From Uloborus plumipes (taxonomy: Eukaryota; Arthropoda; Arachnida; Araneae; Uloboridae), in NCBI GenBank assembly GCA_038373865.1, contig JAXGGA010004423.1, positions 24,633-88,632 of the forward strand: DNA of 64,000 bases, read 5' to 3'. The notes below the pieces were generated by a model that did no database searches, was not told the DNA's origin, and saw only the letters and a program-made list of their open reading frames with translations. This document shows positions 10,591 through 23,209 of this stretch, piece by piece (the first letter of the stretch is position 1; every line of letters starts with the position of its first letter). Position numbers and translations under genes: made by a program.

Positions 10591-13560
10591 ACTTGTTCTT
10601 TTCACCATTGAACTACGCAACTAATGTGCTAATATAGTCTTTTTTTACTGATGAAAAAATTATTTTTCGTCCGTTGCACAAACATCCGGTCAATTTCGGA
10701 GATCGATGGAAAGCTAAAGCGTTTTGTCAACAGTACACGTTGGGAACCAATCGCTTTTTGGTTGCTTTGTTTCGTTCCAAATGCTTTTTTTTCTACCAGG
10801 CATAAATCATTTCAGATGTATAATCATTCAGTGCACATTTGATCTATAATTTCTTTATTTTAAACTGGCCCTCACATTTTAAATTAATTTTATCCTATAA
10901 ATTGTTACAAAGCAGATGAAACATTAAGTACTGCATAGTTTAAAGTATTGCATAGGTATCCAACATTGAAAAATAATACTTATTAAATTTATTTAAAAGG
11001 AATTATTATCTAGACTGAAGGTCATTCTGCCGTTGTAGGCCAATTTGAGCTACGCCAGAAATGGGATGCAAGAAAAACTAAATAAAAGTAGTAAAAAACG
11101 TTTCTAAATGTTTAAAACTCCCATTTTGCACTTCTCAACGTCGTAAGATCTCTATCATTTACAATATTATATAGAAGGTTACTTGTACAATATTAGGAAG
11201 AGCAATATCAAACGACTTCAAAAATGGATGCCAAACAGTAACTTCAGAATCATTGAGTGCACCTACCGACTGCCGTAGAATGACTGCCAGGGCCTTTTCG
11301 TAAGCCGGCAGTCGGAGTCAGTGTCAAAATTTATTCAAGACACCAAAACATTACATACAATAAATAGTACAAGACAAATAACAGGGTACAATACAAAAAC
11401 AGCAAGACAAAGGACTTACAAAACACAGAGATATGAAAAGACGACAATATGAAACAAACAGAATAAAAAAAATAAACCCAAATTCACTAAGTGAATGAAA
11501 AGGTGTGTGCAAAAATATTATGGGATAAGATCACCTGTTGGACGGAAGATTGTATACAAGGGGTAGGTGAGAGAAATTTAATCAGAAGATGTCATGTATA
11601 ACAAAAGAAAGAGTGATTAAGGGTGAATTTTAATTTAGGTCGGGGAAGAGCAGGGTCCTGTTGGCTTCAGGAAAGTTTAATAGATTTAACATGCATCTGT
11701 GAGCTTTAAGGTCAATATGGGAGAGGACTTTCCTGTTGTCTCTCATGTTTTGATTACTATAAGGGATCAGAATAATTGAACGAGGCAACGAGATGCGTAC
11801 ACTATTCTTAGTTTTTTATTTCTTCCCTAAAGAGTAGAAAAAATATTTCGTAAGCTTGTCAGGTGCTGTATTTCTACTAAAATAAAAGGAATTAAGTATT
11901 TTTACCATGCTTGCTCAGTAGATGTGGTAGCAGAACAAAGCTACCACATGTACAGGAGCAGCTAGAAAAAACTCTTCCTATTTTACTTCAGCATTCAATG
12001 CAGCACTGTTCAATTTCTTCCGAGTCGCTCCTACTGACGAAATTATACAGCCGGGAACATTTTTATAAACGGTAACTACTGAATTTAGACTCCCTTTTTT
12101 CGATTAATGCCTTAAAAAAAGCACAAAATGAGGAATAACATTCAATAGAAAATGGCATTTAATTGCTAAAACGATACTTTGTAACTTTTATAGAAAATAA
12201 CTACTAATTTAAATGGAATTTAATCGTATTTTATGGTTTACTTATATGTAAAATTTTAAACATACACTAAAATTAAAGACTAAAAGATCCGTTTATGATT
12301 CGTCAGATGTAAAACGGGTACAGATACACATCTTTATTTTCTCACGGATACCCGCGGATACGAATGCGGATATCCGGCACATCACTGCATTTTATACAAG
12401 CAGAGACATTGTTCGCAATTTGTTTTGGGGAGTTTAACTTTTCCTTGTTATTTTTGTGCGGGAGTGAAATTTTTTTTTGACGGAGGGATACGTGTAAAAC
12501 AAGTGTAAATGAAAGCTATTTTTTATGAAATTGATTATAGCAGTGATCAATTCTATAAAAATCTAGGTTTCTAAAGATAAAATGGAAGAGGTATGGAAAG
12601 AAAGAGATGTATTCTAATTTGATTTTAAACTTGTAGAATGTTTGGCATTTTGTAGTTCAAAAAAAAAAAAATAAATAAATAAATAAATAAATAACAGGCT
12701 CAAATGTAATATTTTAAAATTCCATTTTTTTTCATTTTCTACGACGGTAAATTTTTCTTTAAAACTCAAAGAATGAAAACAAGGTGTAGTTCCCATTTTC
12801 AATGATGTGAATAAGTGATATCATGTATATGACGGCTCTAAAAGATCATGAATGTTAAAGTACTTTCTAAAAATATTTTTCTTTGCACAAACATAAGATT
12901 TTCAAAAGGGTTTTTAGTCTCTTCCTAGTTATAACTCAAATGTTCTTTTCATATGTGTTTTTTACATTTGTTTAAGTCGTATTTTCCACTCTAAACTTGA
13001 TCTTACTCACGTGGGGAGCGTTTCTGTTTGGTAATAAATTTTACTTTTCAAGGCAACATAACTACTATTGATATTCCTGAAACTTCATTTCTTTCGCTGG
13101 TATCATACAGTGTTTTTTTTTTATCATCATTTGCATTACTGATCAATCAAAATGGCTTATTGATCCCACTTTATCCAGTCTTTTTAGAAGTTTACTTAAA
13201 AAATCTATTGTCCATTGCGATCACGTGATCCATTGCGTGATGGTCAATGAAATTTATTCTCTTCTAAATTCTTTTTCTTTTTTTTTTAATGCAATAATAA
13301 TTATTATTATCTACTTTTTTTTTTTTTTTTTGCAGACGGCCAAAATCATGTACTAATACGCTTTTGTATGTTTTTTTTTTGTCTCTTTCTTTCGGAATTG
13401 GGAATTTGTACGTTATTACATATTTCAGTGCAAAACTTAGCTTTAAATGCTTAGACACGGTTACTATGATGGATATTTCAGAAAACGCTTTGAATTTTTT
13501 TTCTTTACGTTTACGCAGGCATTTTTTTTCCAGATTGCAGGTTATTATTTTAAAATTTAA
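10591..13560. other. No gene seen; possible isolated TIR near 12390
   Basis: Mostly unremarkable AT-rich sequence. A (AAAT)n run lies at about 12668-12693. The stretch near 12345-12390 ends CCGGCACATCACTG, which looks like one end of a hAT-type repeat, but no partner was found. Confidence 0.4.
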
Positions 13561-13568
13561 CACTAAAC

Positions 13569-15223
13569 CAAGGGTTCCCAAAGTGGTCCACAGGGACCCC
13601 CCAGGGGTCCCCCGTAGTTTGCAAGGGGTCCATATAAACGAAAGAATAATTTGGGGGTCCACGAGATACGAATAGGGGTGCACGAGCCAGGATTATTAGC
13701 AAAAAATCTGAGCAACAGCCTCAATAATTGCTACAATTTGCAACAAAAGCAATTGGTGCAATAGGTGATTAATTAAAAAGCTCTACTACCTTCTTAAGTC
13801 CTGGTGGTAACAGGCAAACATTTGTAGAATATTTCAACAACGAAAAAATAAATGGGGGGAAAAAAAAGAAGAAAGTGATTCAGAATCATTTATAACACCG
13901 TAAAAAGGTTGAAAGGAAGTTTTTATTGAATTTATAAAATGAGGTTGAATTAGTTGTATAACTATTGTACACTAATAGCATATTTCATATTGTACCTTTA
14001 AGAAGTTTTTACATTTATCGTTTCATTGTACGTACGATGGGATTACGTACTCTCAGAGTATCTTTTAGCCAAACAGAAGAAGCACTGAACTGCTGTATTT
14101 TTAATACGATTACTTGGAAGTATTTTCAAACACTTTTTCTAAATGTCCTGGCATCCATGTTACTAGTACATTTTGTCGTGAAATCCTATTTCACTGTAAA
14201 TTTGTAATAATACTTAACACTGTGCATTATTTGCGCAGTTGTATGAAGAAAATGGTGAGAACTTCGATAAATTACTTTTTCCTCCTAGTATACCATGTAC
14301 ACTTCAAAGTACACTGGATGTTGAAAAAATCATGCTTAACAAGGTTTTTATTATTATTATTTTAAAAACTTTTTGGAACTGATGTCTTAGTAGATTATCA
14401 ATATTTTTGATGACTGAAAAATCGATATTTTACAGGAAGAATTTATTGGAATAAGCACTAATGAAGAGCTTAAGATAGGGTTTAGGAAAGGGTATCAATA
14501 TTTCTGTCACCAGAAAGACATATCAATAACTTATCCTACTTTTGGAATATCGCAACAAAATTTCTGTCAACTTTTACATCTTCATACCTCTTGCAAACAA
14601 ATTTCAGTTCAATCAAATTTTCTTAAAAAAAATAAGAAACCGACTGGGAGTTCCTGATCGGAGAGATTTAAAGTTATGTCGTACAAACCTAAAGCCAAAT
14701 ACTAAAAATTTTGCTGTCGATACACCTAATTCAATCTTCCCACTAAAAACTCTTCTTTTTTTCCGTGTATACCTATTCTGTGCAGGAAGATGTGTACCTG
14801 GTTTAAGTTTTGTACCATTATTACTATGAAGTATGAATAAAAATGTTACGTTTTTCTCTTCAATTGTTTTCTTTTAATTTTACTTTTAATTTTTTTATCT
14901 GCAGTAAAACTGTCAAACTGAATTTTTAGAAAGTTTTCAAGCATTTAAGGAGTTTTTGATTGTTTAGAAGGTTGTTTAAAAGCTCTGATTCTGTTGGGTA
15001 AATTTCTGACTAATCTTGTTATATTTACACATCTCTTGCTTTCATCTGGTTGTTTTAGAGCATCTATAATGGAACTTAACCATCTAATTCGCGGTTTAAG
15101 AATGATTCAGTTCTATTATTTCAGTGCCTGACTAGTTTTGGAACGTCCTTTAGAAAAGGGGTTCACGAGAAACTGGAAAACTCGGCAAGGGGTCCACGGA
15201 CCAAATAAGTTTGGGAACCCTTG
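13569..15223. mobile_element. Decayed hAT element with 8-bp target duplication
   Basis: The ends are CAAGGGTTCCCAAAGTGGTC and the inverted GACCAAATAAGTTTGGGAACCCTTG, flanked by the direct 8-mer CACTAAAC at 13561-13568 and 15224-15231. An 8-bp duplication with this TIR type is diagnostic of the hAT superfamily. Subterminal GGGGTCC(A/C) motifs repeat at both ends. About 1.65 kb long, with only a broken C-terminal coding patch left. Confidence 0.8.
14415..14720 (+). pseudogene. hAT transposase C-terminal region, frameshifted
   Basis: Reading first ATKFLSTFTSSYLLQTNFSS and then, after stops and a frameshift near 14625, RNRLGVPDRRDLKLCRTNLK gives the pattern of the hAT dimerisation domain (F.T.YL....FS..., then RNRL....DLR). 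It resembles ZBED-type domesticated or active hAT transposases. Stops inside the domain show it is dead. Confidence 0.5.
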
Positions 15224-15480
15224 CACTAAACGCTTATATATGGTAATTATCATAATTACTGTTCAACTCGAACATTTTTCAAACTGATGATTATATTATT
15301 CAATGAATTAATTTTGAAAATGTTTTTCATTTTTATGTTCTCGCCTTTAAAATTAATGGGCTTTTTTCCCTTGAAAGAAATGTTGTCGTTGTTACAGATA
15401 CCACTCGGTTATCCGAATCCGCGTAGATTCATCAATTTGGATTTAAGGCAGAATAGGTACGGCATTGGATTTTATGAGAC

Positions 15481-15684
15481 CCATTAAGGTGGAAGTCCGA
15501 TTTAGCTCATCTCTCATGCTATAAGACCCGTTCATAGGGTAGGCAGCCTTTCACAACGCATATTCACACAGAGAAAGGACAGGAGATAGCGAAAGTACAT
15601 CAATTACCCGAGCCGGGATTCGAACCCGGGGCTTCCCTATCCGATTCAGACATCTCTGACCACTTGACAGGGCGGCCGGCTCAA
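15481..15684 (-). mobile_element. tRNA-derived SINE
   Basis: On the - strand a tRNA-like head (15684-15605) has an A-box-like TGTCAAGTGGTC (15669-15658) and a perfect B box GGTTCGAATCC (15626-15616), then the body CGTTGTGAAAGGCTGCCTAC and GGGTCTTATAGCATGAG. A headless relative of the same body is at 34217-34330. The head does not fold into a full cloverleaf with a usable anticodon arm, so it is a SINE and not a tRNA gene. Confidence 0.65.
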
Positions 15685-15986
15685 AAGAAATAGTACTTTT
15701 TGTGCAAATGTGTACCTTTCTTACTTCATAAATCGTTTATATATATTTTTTTATTATTGTTTCTTTTACCATGGTATAATCTTTTGAATATTACAAAACA
15801 TTAGTGGTTTTTGCGCGATATTTAGAAAGAATAAAATGCCTGAAATTTACTAAAAATATTGGTTTTTAGAAACACTGAATGTCATCGTCTGGGTGCAATC
15901 CGTGATTTTGAAAGTTGAAAACGTCAGAACGAAATTCAAGTCCTTTTCTTTTTAAATTCATTTTAGTTTTATCCTCATAAAACAAC

Positions 15987-16011
15987 GGAGAGAGAGAGAG
16001 AGAGAGAGAGA
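15987..16011. repeat. (GA)n microsatellite
   Basis: Twelve uninterrupted GA dinucleotides. Confidence 0.9.
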
Positions 16012-16081
16012 AACGAACTGGTTTATTTGGTGTTGAGTGCTCATTTATTTATCGGACTACCCTGAATTAATTTATACGTAA

Positions 16082-16500
16082 CTAGCTTATTACCCGGCGT
16101 TGCCCGGTATTGCATTATGTTTAACTTATTTCAAGCTAAAATGAAATAGGTGAGCTTTAAATTGATTTTTTGTTGTTAATCGTAATCTTTGTTGGAAAAA
16201 ACTCATATTTAAATTTGTTAAAGGTTATTAATTTGTGTGCATAAAGGCTTATCTTTATTACTCTATCAATTAAAAATTGAAAGAAAATGGACATTTTGAG
16301 ACAAAAAATTGAATTTTGAGCTTTTTGGAAAATTTTTTAAATTTCAAAACTCCCGCCTATATGAATTCTAGTGCATCAAGAAACCTCTGTGCCAAATTTG
16401 AAGAAAATCCGACGAAAGCTGTGGATTTGCATAACGAACAAACATACGAATTTTTCATACATATATAAATATTCATACATCCATTTTTATATATATTGGT
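16082..16500 (+). mobile_element. Hairpin-headed dispersed element (CCCGGCGTTGCCCGG type)
   Basis: It starts with ACTAGCTTATTACCCGGCG and a GC hairpin, CCCGGCGTTGCCCGG, and ends with a CCAAATTTGAAGAAAATCCG block followed by ACGAACAAACATACGAA and TATATAAATA. The same plan (hairpin start, AAAT..GAAAATC..AC..., then an ACAAACATAC/ATATA tail) is repeated at 63236-63815. The class is uncertain; I suspect a retroelement-derived family. Confidence 0.45.
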
Positions 16501-16843
16501 AGATATTAACGGTAGTAATTATTAATTTTACTCGTTTTTTGGATTCTTAAATTTACTTGCTATGTTTTCGGTTCAGTGGAGTTTTATGGAATCGGCTTCC
16601 AATTGAATCGCACAAATTTTTAAGCTGGAGAATATTTCAATAGAAATGTGACTATAAAAGGTAGTGAAGCATTTTTTTTTTCAAAATTGTTTCTTTGCAT
16701 TTGGAAAAATGAGTAATTCATTAAAATAAAATTCAAAGTTTAAAATTCAATGCTAAATGTTTAACGCATTTTAATTTTTTCTCCAGGTAAAGTAAAATCC
16801 TGTCCTATATATAGCAAAGGAAAATGCATAAAAATGTAATTAA

Positions 16844-18595
16844 CCCATTAATGCCTGACTTTTTTTTTCCAAAGATATTTTGTATACTGGTTACAAACAG
16901 TGTTTAATGGACAGGAAAAATAATAAAAAAAATATTATGTAAAAAATATTTTTTTTATTAAGGAAAGAAAAATCGTCCCTTAAAAGTTACGATAGACCCC
17001 AGAGGGTACATACTTTTTTTACTAAAATTTTTTTCTGCCTACGATATAATATTTAAAAAGACATTTAATAAGAAGAAATAAAATCATCAATGAACTTAAA
17101 CTGGGAAGCAGGGAATAACTTTGAAAACTCAGCTTTTTTCTTGAGATTGTGAACGATGTGATTTTTGATAAAGATCATATTAAAACTAGAGATGGAACGA
17201 AGTTTCGGCCGGGCCGAAGCTTCGGCCAATTTGCCCAATTTGCCGAAGCTTCGGTCTGGCCGAAGCATGAGTTGTGATTCGGCCGCTTCGGCCTGAAATT
17301 TATGCAGCGAATGAAAAACAAGTAAAAAAAAATGCATGATAGAGTAAGTGCTTCAGTAGTCGGCCAGTCTCCAGTAGTCGGCCACAATGACATAAAACTC
17401 CTCATAAATAGTAGTACATTTTTAATTCAAAATCAGATATGACGCATTCACACATTCATGTACTTATCCTCAATCATCAATCAGTGGCAGTTAAGTTTCG
17501 GGTACTTTTTCTTGAATTAGTAATGAGTCATTTCATTTTGAATGGTGTGCCCATCATCCAAGATTGCGATTCTGCTTATTTTTCAGGTAAGATGATTCTG
17601 TGGCCGACTACTGGAGCATTTACTAGTGTTGACAACAGCTTGGATTTTAACATAATTTTTTTTTTAATTTCTGAAACAAGTAGATGATTCACTATCAGAA
17701 AGGTTCATCCTTGTAAAGTTTTACTTGTTTTTGTTACTGTATTGATAGCTGAAAGTTCTAGGTTAGCCAAGATCAACAAAAGTTCTCTTAAATAGCCGAC
17801 TACTGGTGCTTTTACCCTACTATTTTTTCAAATTCACCAAAAACTGAAGCATTTTGCATTAAGAATATTAAGATAAATATATAACACAGCGTAAATAGTA
17901 GTAGATTGGGTAGTTCTATGGTATAATACATGATCATATCAGTTTTTTTATTATAAAACATCAACTGAATTGCAGACTGAGCTTTTCATGTTCCAAGTAG
18001 AGCTTCCTACTACTAATTTGCAAAACAAAAATAGTAATGTCGTCTTTTCTTGTACTAGCAGTATAAAGCAAAACAAAACAAGAAAACTTTGAAAAAGTGA
18101 AATTAATTTAAGAATGACTCAGTAAGCTGAAAATGTTGTGCAATACTAAGAACATTAAAATAAAAACAACCAAAATAAAAATAAACTTTAATTAATGAAA
18201 TCAATTTAAGAATGCCACAATAAGCTGAAAATATTGTGTAACGCTAAGAATATTAAAACATATGGAGAAAAGTATAAAACTCTACGCATTTATTATGCAT
18301 TTAATCCAAAAACTTCAATATGAGAGCCAGCCGAAGCTTCGGCCGAAGCTTCGGCCATTAGTTGGCCGAAGCTTCGGTATTCGGCGCTTCGGCCAAATGC
18401 CGCTTCGTTCCATCTCTAATTAAAACTGCTACAGAATACACTTTACAATGGTCATGTGCTGCAATCTGTTAATAACGAATTGAAACTATACCAAGGTACT
18501 AATTGAACACTAGTATTTGGTTGAAATGTTCATTTTGGGGAAATTTAAACCCTTTTTTGGACCGTCCCTAAAAAGGGACACTAGGCATTAATGGG
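16844..18595. mobile_element. piggyBac-type MITE, interrupted by a hAT
   Basis: The ends are CCCATTAATGCCTGAC and its inverted partner CTAGGCATTAATGGG, flanked on both sides by TTAA (16840-16843 and 18596-18599). TTAA target sites and TIRs beginning CCC are the hallmark of piggyBac. Removing the hAT at 17187-18418 leaves an element of about 510 bp with no coding sequence. Confidence 0.8.
17187..18418. mobile_element. hAT MITE nested in the piggyBac MITE
   Basis: TIRs TAGAGATGGAACGAAG / CTTCGTTCCATCTCTA are perfect over 16 bases and are flanked by the exact 8-bp duplication ATTAAAAC (17179-17186 and 18419-18426). Both ends carry clusters of the palindromic motif GGCCGAAGCTTCGGCC, and the interior repeats GGCCGACTACTGG in both orientations (about 17360, 17376, 17603, 17796). 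No transposase is evident. Confidence 0.85.
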
Positions 18596-18599
18596 TTAA

Positions 18600-19485
18600 G
18601 TGCATGAAACTAGATTTCTGTGTTATAAAACAAAGCCATCTGCATTCCTCCAATTTCTGCTTTCTAACTGCTCGTCAAAGCTGTGGTGAAAATATTAAAA
18701 ATCCAGAATCAAGCCTCAGGCATTCATTTAAAATTTTGCATCTTGAATATAAGTGATGCTTTCGGAATCACGAATTGCGATGGGACCTTACTCATCGGAT
18801 TCATGTGTCTTCAAATGGAATAGAATGGAAACACGTAGAAAACTTCATCCGTCATATAAACATGGAGATTTTCTTGGAATTGAGTACGAAACGTATCCAT
18901 TAAAAAAACAAACAAACAAACAAACGATATTTAGAATGGGATAATAAAGACATGGTTATCTGACCAATTGACACCCTTATACATAGCATAAAGATTATAT
19001 TTAAAACCTACACCGTTATGGTTTTTACTTCTTATCAATCTTAAATGATGAAACTTAGTCATTTGGAAATTTTGTTTTCAGATGAAATTTTGCTATTTAA
19101 GCTCATCTATATAGGTGTTTGCCTAAAAATGTGATTTTAAATGTGATTTTACACAAAGAAACTTAATTTTTATGTAATATCTACTTGAGTTAAACCTTAA
19201 AAAAGAATAACAATAGTAATAATAATAAACGCAAACCGAAGGTGATTTGTATCTATAACAATGAAAATGAGTCTCTAAATAAAGATTAAAAATGACGAGC
19301 TAGACTTATTTTCGTCGTCATGGTAATCTGTTGAATTAAAGGAACACCAGCCTCCGTCAAGTGAGCTTGATGAGCAATACGCGATTTTTTAAGAAGAAAG
19401 AAGGAAAGAGTGGAACATTAGACTATAACCAGGAAATGAATTTAAAAAACGTTTGTGAAAGTGATAACACTTTTGATATCGTGCT
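18600..19485. other. No gene seen
   Basis: AT-rich sequence with a short (AAAC)n run near 18907. Nothing recognisable. Confidence 0.5.
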
Positions 19486-19487
19486 TG

Positions 19488-19760
19488 ATGGTGTAGTTTA
19501 TCTGGGTGGTGTAGTGATTTTGCACTGACCTCTTACGCTTTAGGCGCGGGCCTAAACTCGGCTATAGTCGATGGATTTCTAAGATGCAGAAAATCGCCTT
19601 GACGCATAATTATTCTGCCTGTAAAAGATTCCTTTTACAGGCCTCCATCTGTCGGAATCCTGTGAGATCAAATTACCAAATGGTAATAGCTCTTCGTGGA
19701 TAATGGAGCAAAATGAAAGAATGAATGCTTATCCTGGGGTCGCTAGTCCGCACTACTAGA
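19488..19760 (+). mobile_element. Second tRNA-derived SINE type, degenerate
   Basis: The segment GTGGTGTAGTGATTTTGCAC, CTGACCTCTTACGCTTTAGG, CGCGGGCCTAAACTCGGC has the layout of an arthropod tRNA-SINE head, with an A-box-like TGGTGTAGTGA and a decayed B box. The body contains a perfect hairpin GCCTGTAAAAG-ATTC-CTTTTACAGGC at 19617-19642. Box decay suggests an old insertion. Confidence 0.4.
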
Positions 19761-19769
19761 GAAAAATCT

Positions 19770-21612
19770 ATTATGTACGATAAAGTGCTGGGGTGAATTA
19801 AGGAATGTACAACTATAGAAGTTGAGAAAACAAATTTATGCTGCAAATTCTGAAGTTAGTTTCTATTTCTCATATTATTTCAGAATGCCAATTTTGAATG
19901 ACATTTCTTTTCTTTTCTTTAGAAAATAAATAAATCAACATATTAAAACATAGACACATCTAGAGAAAGGGATATTTTGTTTATTATTTTTATCCTCTGT
20001 TTATTATTTATGTCAGACTATGCTTCTCTCTATATATATTACTTTTTCTTCATTACCTTTTTCCTCTTTATTCCACCTTCTTCTCCTAATTGGATCAGTG
20101 TTAAGAAGAGAATGCTGCTATCGAACTTTAGACGACGAAATAAAATTTCGCTCGCTCTCTCTATATTTTCTTTTTGATGCCTAAAAAACATCTATTTTCT
20201 AAACTCATTTATTTTTAAACTTGTTACCCTAAACTACTCAACAATTTTCATTTTTGTACTCCAAAAGCGTGCTATATGTACTGAATTCAACGAAAATAAG
20301 TACGAGATAAGGTACGTTAATTTAGAATACCCAGAACTCTCTCTCTCTCGTTTTCGAAAGTTTCTCCTTTTTCCTCTCTAAGTAGGAAAGATCTTTTACA
20401 ATGAGGATTCGAATGAACTACAACCGAAACTAACGGTGTATTTAAAGGACTTAAAAGCAGCCCCACTTTTCCCAAATAACTACCAGATTCCCCAACAGAT
20501 GGCACGATAGACCTAATTCTTTTTTCTCACGATTTATTGATTACAGTCCAGAATCAGATCATCCACAAATCCACCTTCTTCAAACCCGGACACTTCAAAA
20601 AGTAAAGAACTCTTCCTAAACCCCCCAAAAACCCACCCCATCAAACAAATCGACTGGAATATCATCTCATCTCAGACTCAACGGGTGGTTCTCAGAACTG
20701 AAATTTCCGCTCGCTCCCGATATTTTCATCGCTGTAGAGCGCACTCTATACCGTCTGTCAAAGTGGAAACTAAGTATAAAGGTTTCACCGACTTGTATAT
20801 CCTTCCGCGTATTGAAAGAGCTGCATGATTGGGATTAACCTTCAACGATAGACGACTTGATTTTAGGTAAATATTTCTTGTTTATTTATTTTGAAGTGCA
20901 GAGGATCTTAATTCATCATTTTGGAATGGTTTGCATCACGCGTTTCTTTTTTTAAATTTCCTACGTTCATCCCCAAGTTAGAGCGTACTTGTAATTAGAT
21001 GAAATGCTAACCTATTCAAGCAGAAATATTTATTAATATCATAATGTTCTTTTTTCTGTGCTGATGATATCTTTTATTAAACGATTCTAAATGCCAACAA
21101 TTTTGAGATAAAGTAACCACTTTTGAGCAATGACTGAAGTTGTTCTTGAGCATTTAAATCTATTTATGCACTGATAAATTATGCATAAAAATATTCATTT
21201 GATAATGTACATTCAACAATAAGTCATGTATTTTTTCTGAAGAAAAATGAAAGTGATGGGTGAAAATAAATTAATAAATAGCAAATAGAACATTTGTACT
21301 TTCAATACTTTGAGCTTTGACATTTTGACACTAATCTGTAAGTGAAAGTCAAATATGTTAATTGCTATTAAAATGCCAGAAACACACAAAAAAAAAAAAA
21401 AAAACATTGCTATTGAATCAGAAAGCAGGGATTTGAAAAATACATTTTCATTTACCATATTTTATTTTGTTTAGGATTTATGCTTAGAAAAATAGCATAT
21501 CATTTAATCAGATATTGTGGTCATACAAAATGTATAAATATAACATACTGTCCTAATTGCACAAAAAAAACTCACATTGCTCACTGAATATCAAGGAAGA
21601 TGAAAAATATTT
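19770..21612. other. No gene recognised; possible promoter-like patch 20690-20870
   Basis: Mostly AT-rich. Around 20690-20870 composition becomes more balanced, with TATAAAG at 20776 and an AG-GTAAAT donor-like site near 20866, which could be a non-coding first exon, but there is no coding support. A CT run lies near 20340. Confidence 0.25.
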
Positions 21613-21613
21613 A

Positions 21614-21993
21614 CACTGTAAAAAATGAATGCTGTTTTTACAGTATAATACAGCCAATTTTATAGTAATAAGCCGTAAAAATTGTAAATTTTACAAAAAT
21701 AAACTAAAATTGCTAATTTTACAGTGATAAACTGTAAAATTGCTACTTTTAGTTTATTACAGTGCATTTTGCAGTTTTTAACTGGAACATCTGCTGCCAG
21801 TATTATACTACTGATTTTACTGTAGAGCACACAGCTAAATTTTACGGCAATAAACTGTAAAATTGTTAGTTTTACAGTCAGAAAATGCAAAATTGCTAAT
21901 TTTTCAGTTTATTACTGTGCAGTTTACAGTTTTAAATTGGAACCTCGGCAGCCAGTATGATACTGTAAAAACAACAGCTCATTTTTTGCAGTG
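21614..21993 (+). mobile_element. ACTGTAAAA dimeric MITE, copy B
   Basis: Ends CACTGTAAAAAATGAATGCT and AGCTCATTTTTTGCAGTG. Two direct modules end in AACTGGAAC.TC.GC.GCCAG (21780, 21945). The interior is built of TAAACTGTAAAATTGC-like units. Confidence 0.75.
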
Positions 21994-22456
21994 TACAGCA
22001 CTGTATTCATGTGTCCAAGGAATTATTAAATACTAACTAAACAAAGGAAATTGAAGGAGCTTCCTGAAAATGTACCGACTTCACGCAAAACTGAGTTACT
22101 TTCTGAGAAAAAAAAACTCATTTGAACTGGTTTGAAAATCTCGAGCTTTAGGTTGAGAGAGCTTCGATATGCGCGTTCAGATTTTTGATTTTTCGGATGT
22201 TTGGTAGGATTTTTGCTACTTTACAGTATGTCTGTTACTCAAATTGGAATTTAAGCACCACCATACTTAATTTCTTATATTCTACTCAGAAATGCAAATC
22301 ACTAAGAATTTTAGAAATAATTTTTCTTTCATCAGTCATGAATGAAAAGCTAACAATAAAAATCACTTATTCTGCGTAAATTGACTCTAATTGTAATTAA
22401 AAAAAGTTGTCTATTTTTTTACTATTAATGCATTAAGAGCAAGAATCTGAGAAACT
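21994..22456. other. No gene seen
   Basis: AT-rich spacer, nothing recognisable. Confidence 0.5.
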
Positions 22457-23208
22457 GTCACGCCTAACATTATGAAGTGAATCATGATATCTCAGATTTA
22501 TTCCGAAAATTTACCAAATGTTTAAAATTTTTTTGCAAAAAATGCACAGGCAAAAATACATTTTTTGTAAAAATAATTTTAACATTTCGCATCAAAGGAC
22601 TCAACTGTTCTGTTAAGACAAAGAATAGAGTATGATATTGGCAAAAATTTTTTTTCAATATATTGTTGGCAGAGGAAGTTATGACCGTTTGAATATCGGT
22701 AAAATATGACATTTTTTATATTTCGGACTTACGCAACTAAAAGCACGTTGAACTTTCCTCGGTTTTTTAAAAAAATTTTTAAAATGCTTACACTGGCCTT
22801 TCAAACGACACTACTTTTGCCGTGGCAACTGAAATGTACAAGCTGTTTTTGAACTCAAAAATGCTGAAACAGTCAAAAATGCCTTGTTTTGAGGGCCTTC
22901 ACTGAACTTACGGAAACAACTTACCTCAAATTTAACAGTCATTTTGTAAAGTTTGAACCTTCTGTGTTCCATATACAAAAAGAAAATTGGAGTTCAAAAG
23001 TTCCTGGTAAGAGTTTTGACTCACAGCAACTTCCATGTCTTGAAAATCCGCTTAATTTTTGATGCCCGCACCTTCACCTTTAGGGGTCCATAAAAACTAA
23101 ACAACTCAACTTTAGAGCAAAACATTCTGGTTTTGGTCTTTCAATAAGATAATAAACATTTGGTAATTTTTTGGAAAAATCTGAGACGTAATGAATCACA
23201 GGCGTGAC
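22457..23208. mobile_element. TIR element (GTCACGCCT ends), class unknown
   Basis: About 65 bases at the left end (GTCACGCCTAACATTATGAA to CCAAATGTTT) match, inverted and with some differences, the right end (AAACATTTGGTAATTTTTTG to AGGCGTGAC). ACT flanks both ends and could be a 3-bp target duplication or chance. No coding sequence is found inside. Confidence 0.55.
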
Positions 23209-23209
23209 A

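Noticed and set aside
15605..15684. Functional tRNA gene
   Set aside because: The B box is perfect, but the D and anticodon arms do not fold properly and a SINE body shared with 34217-34330 follows.
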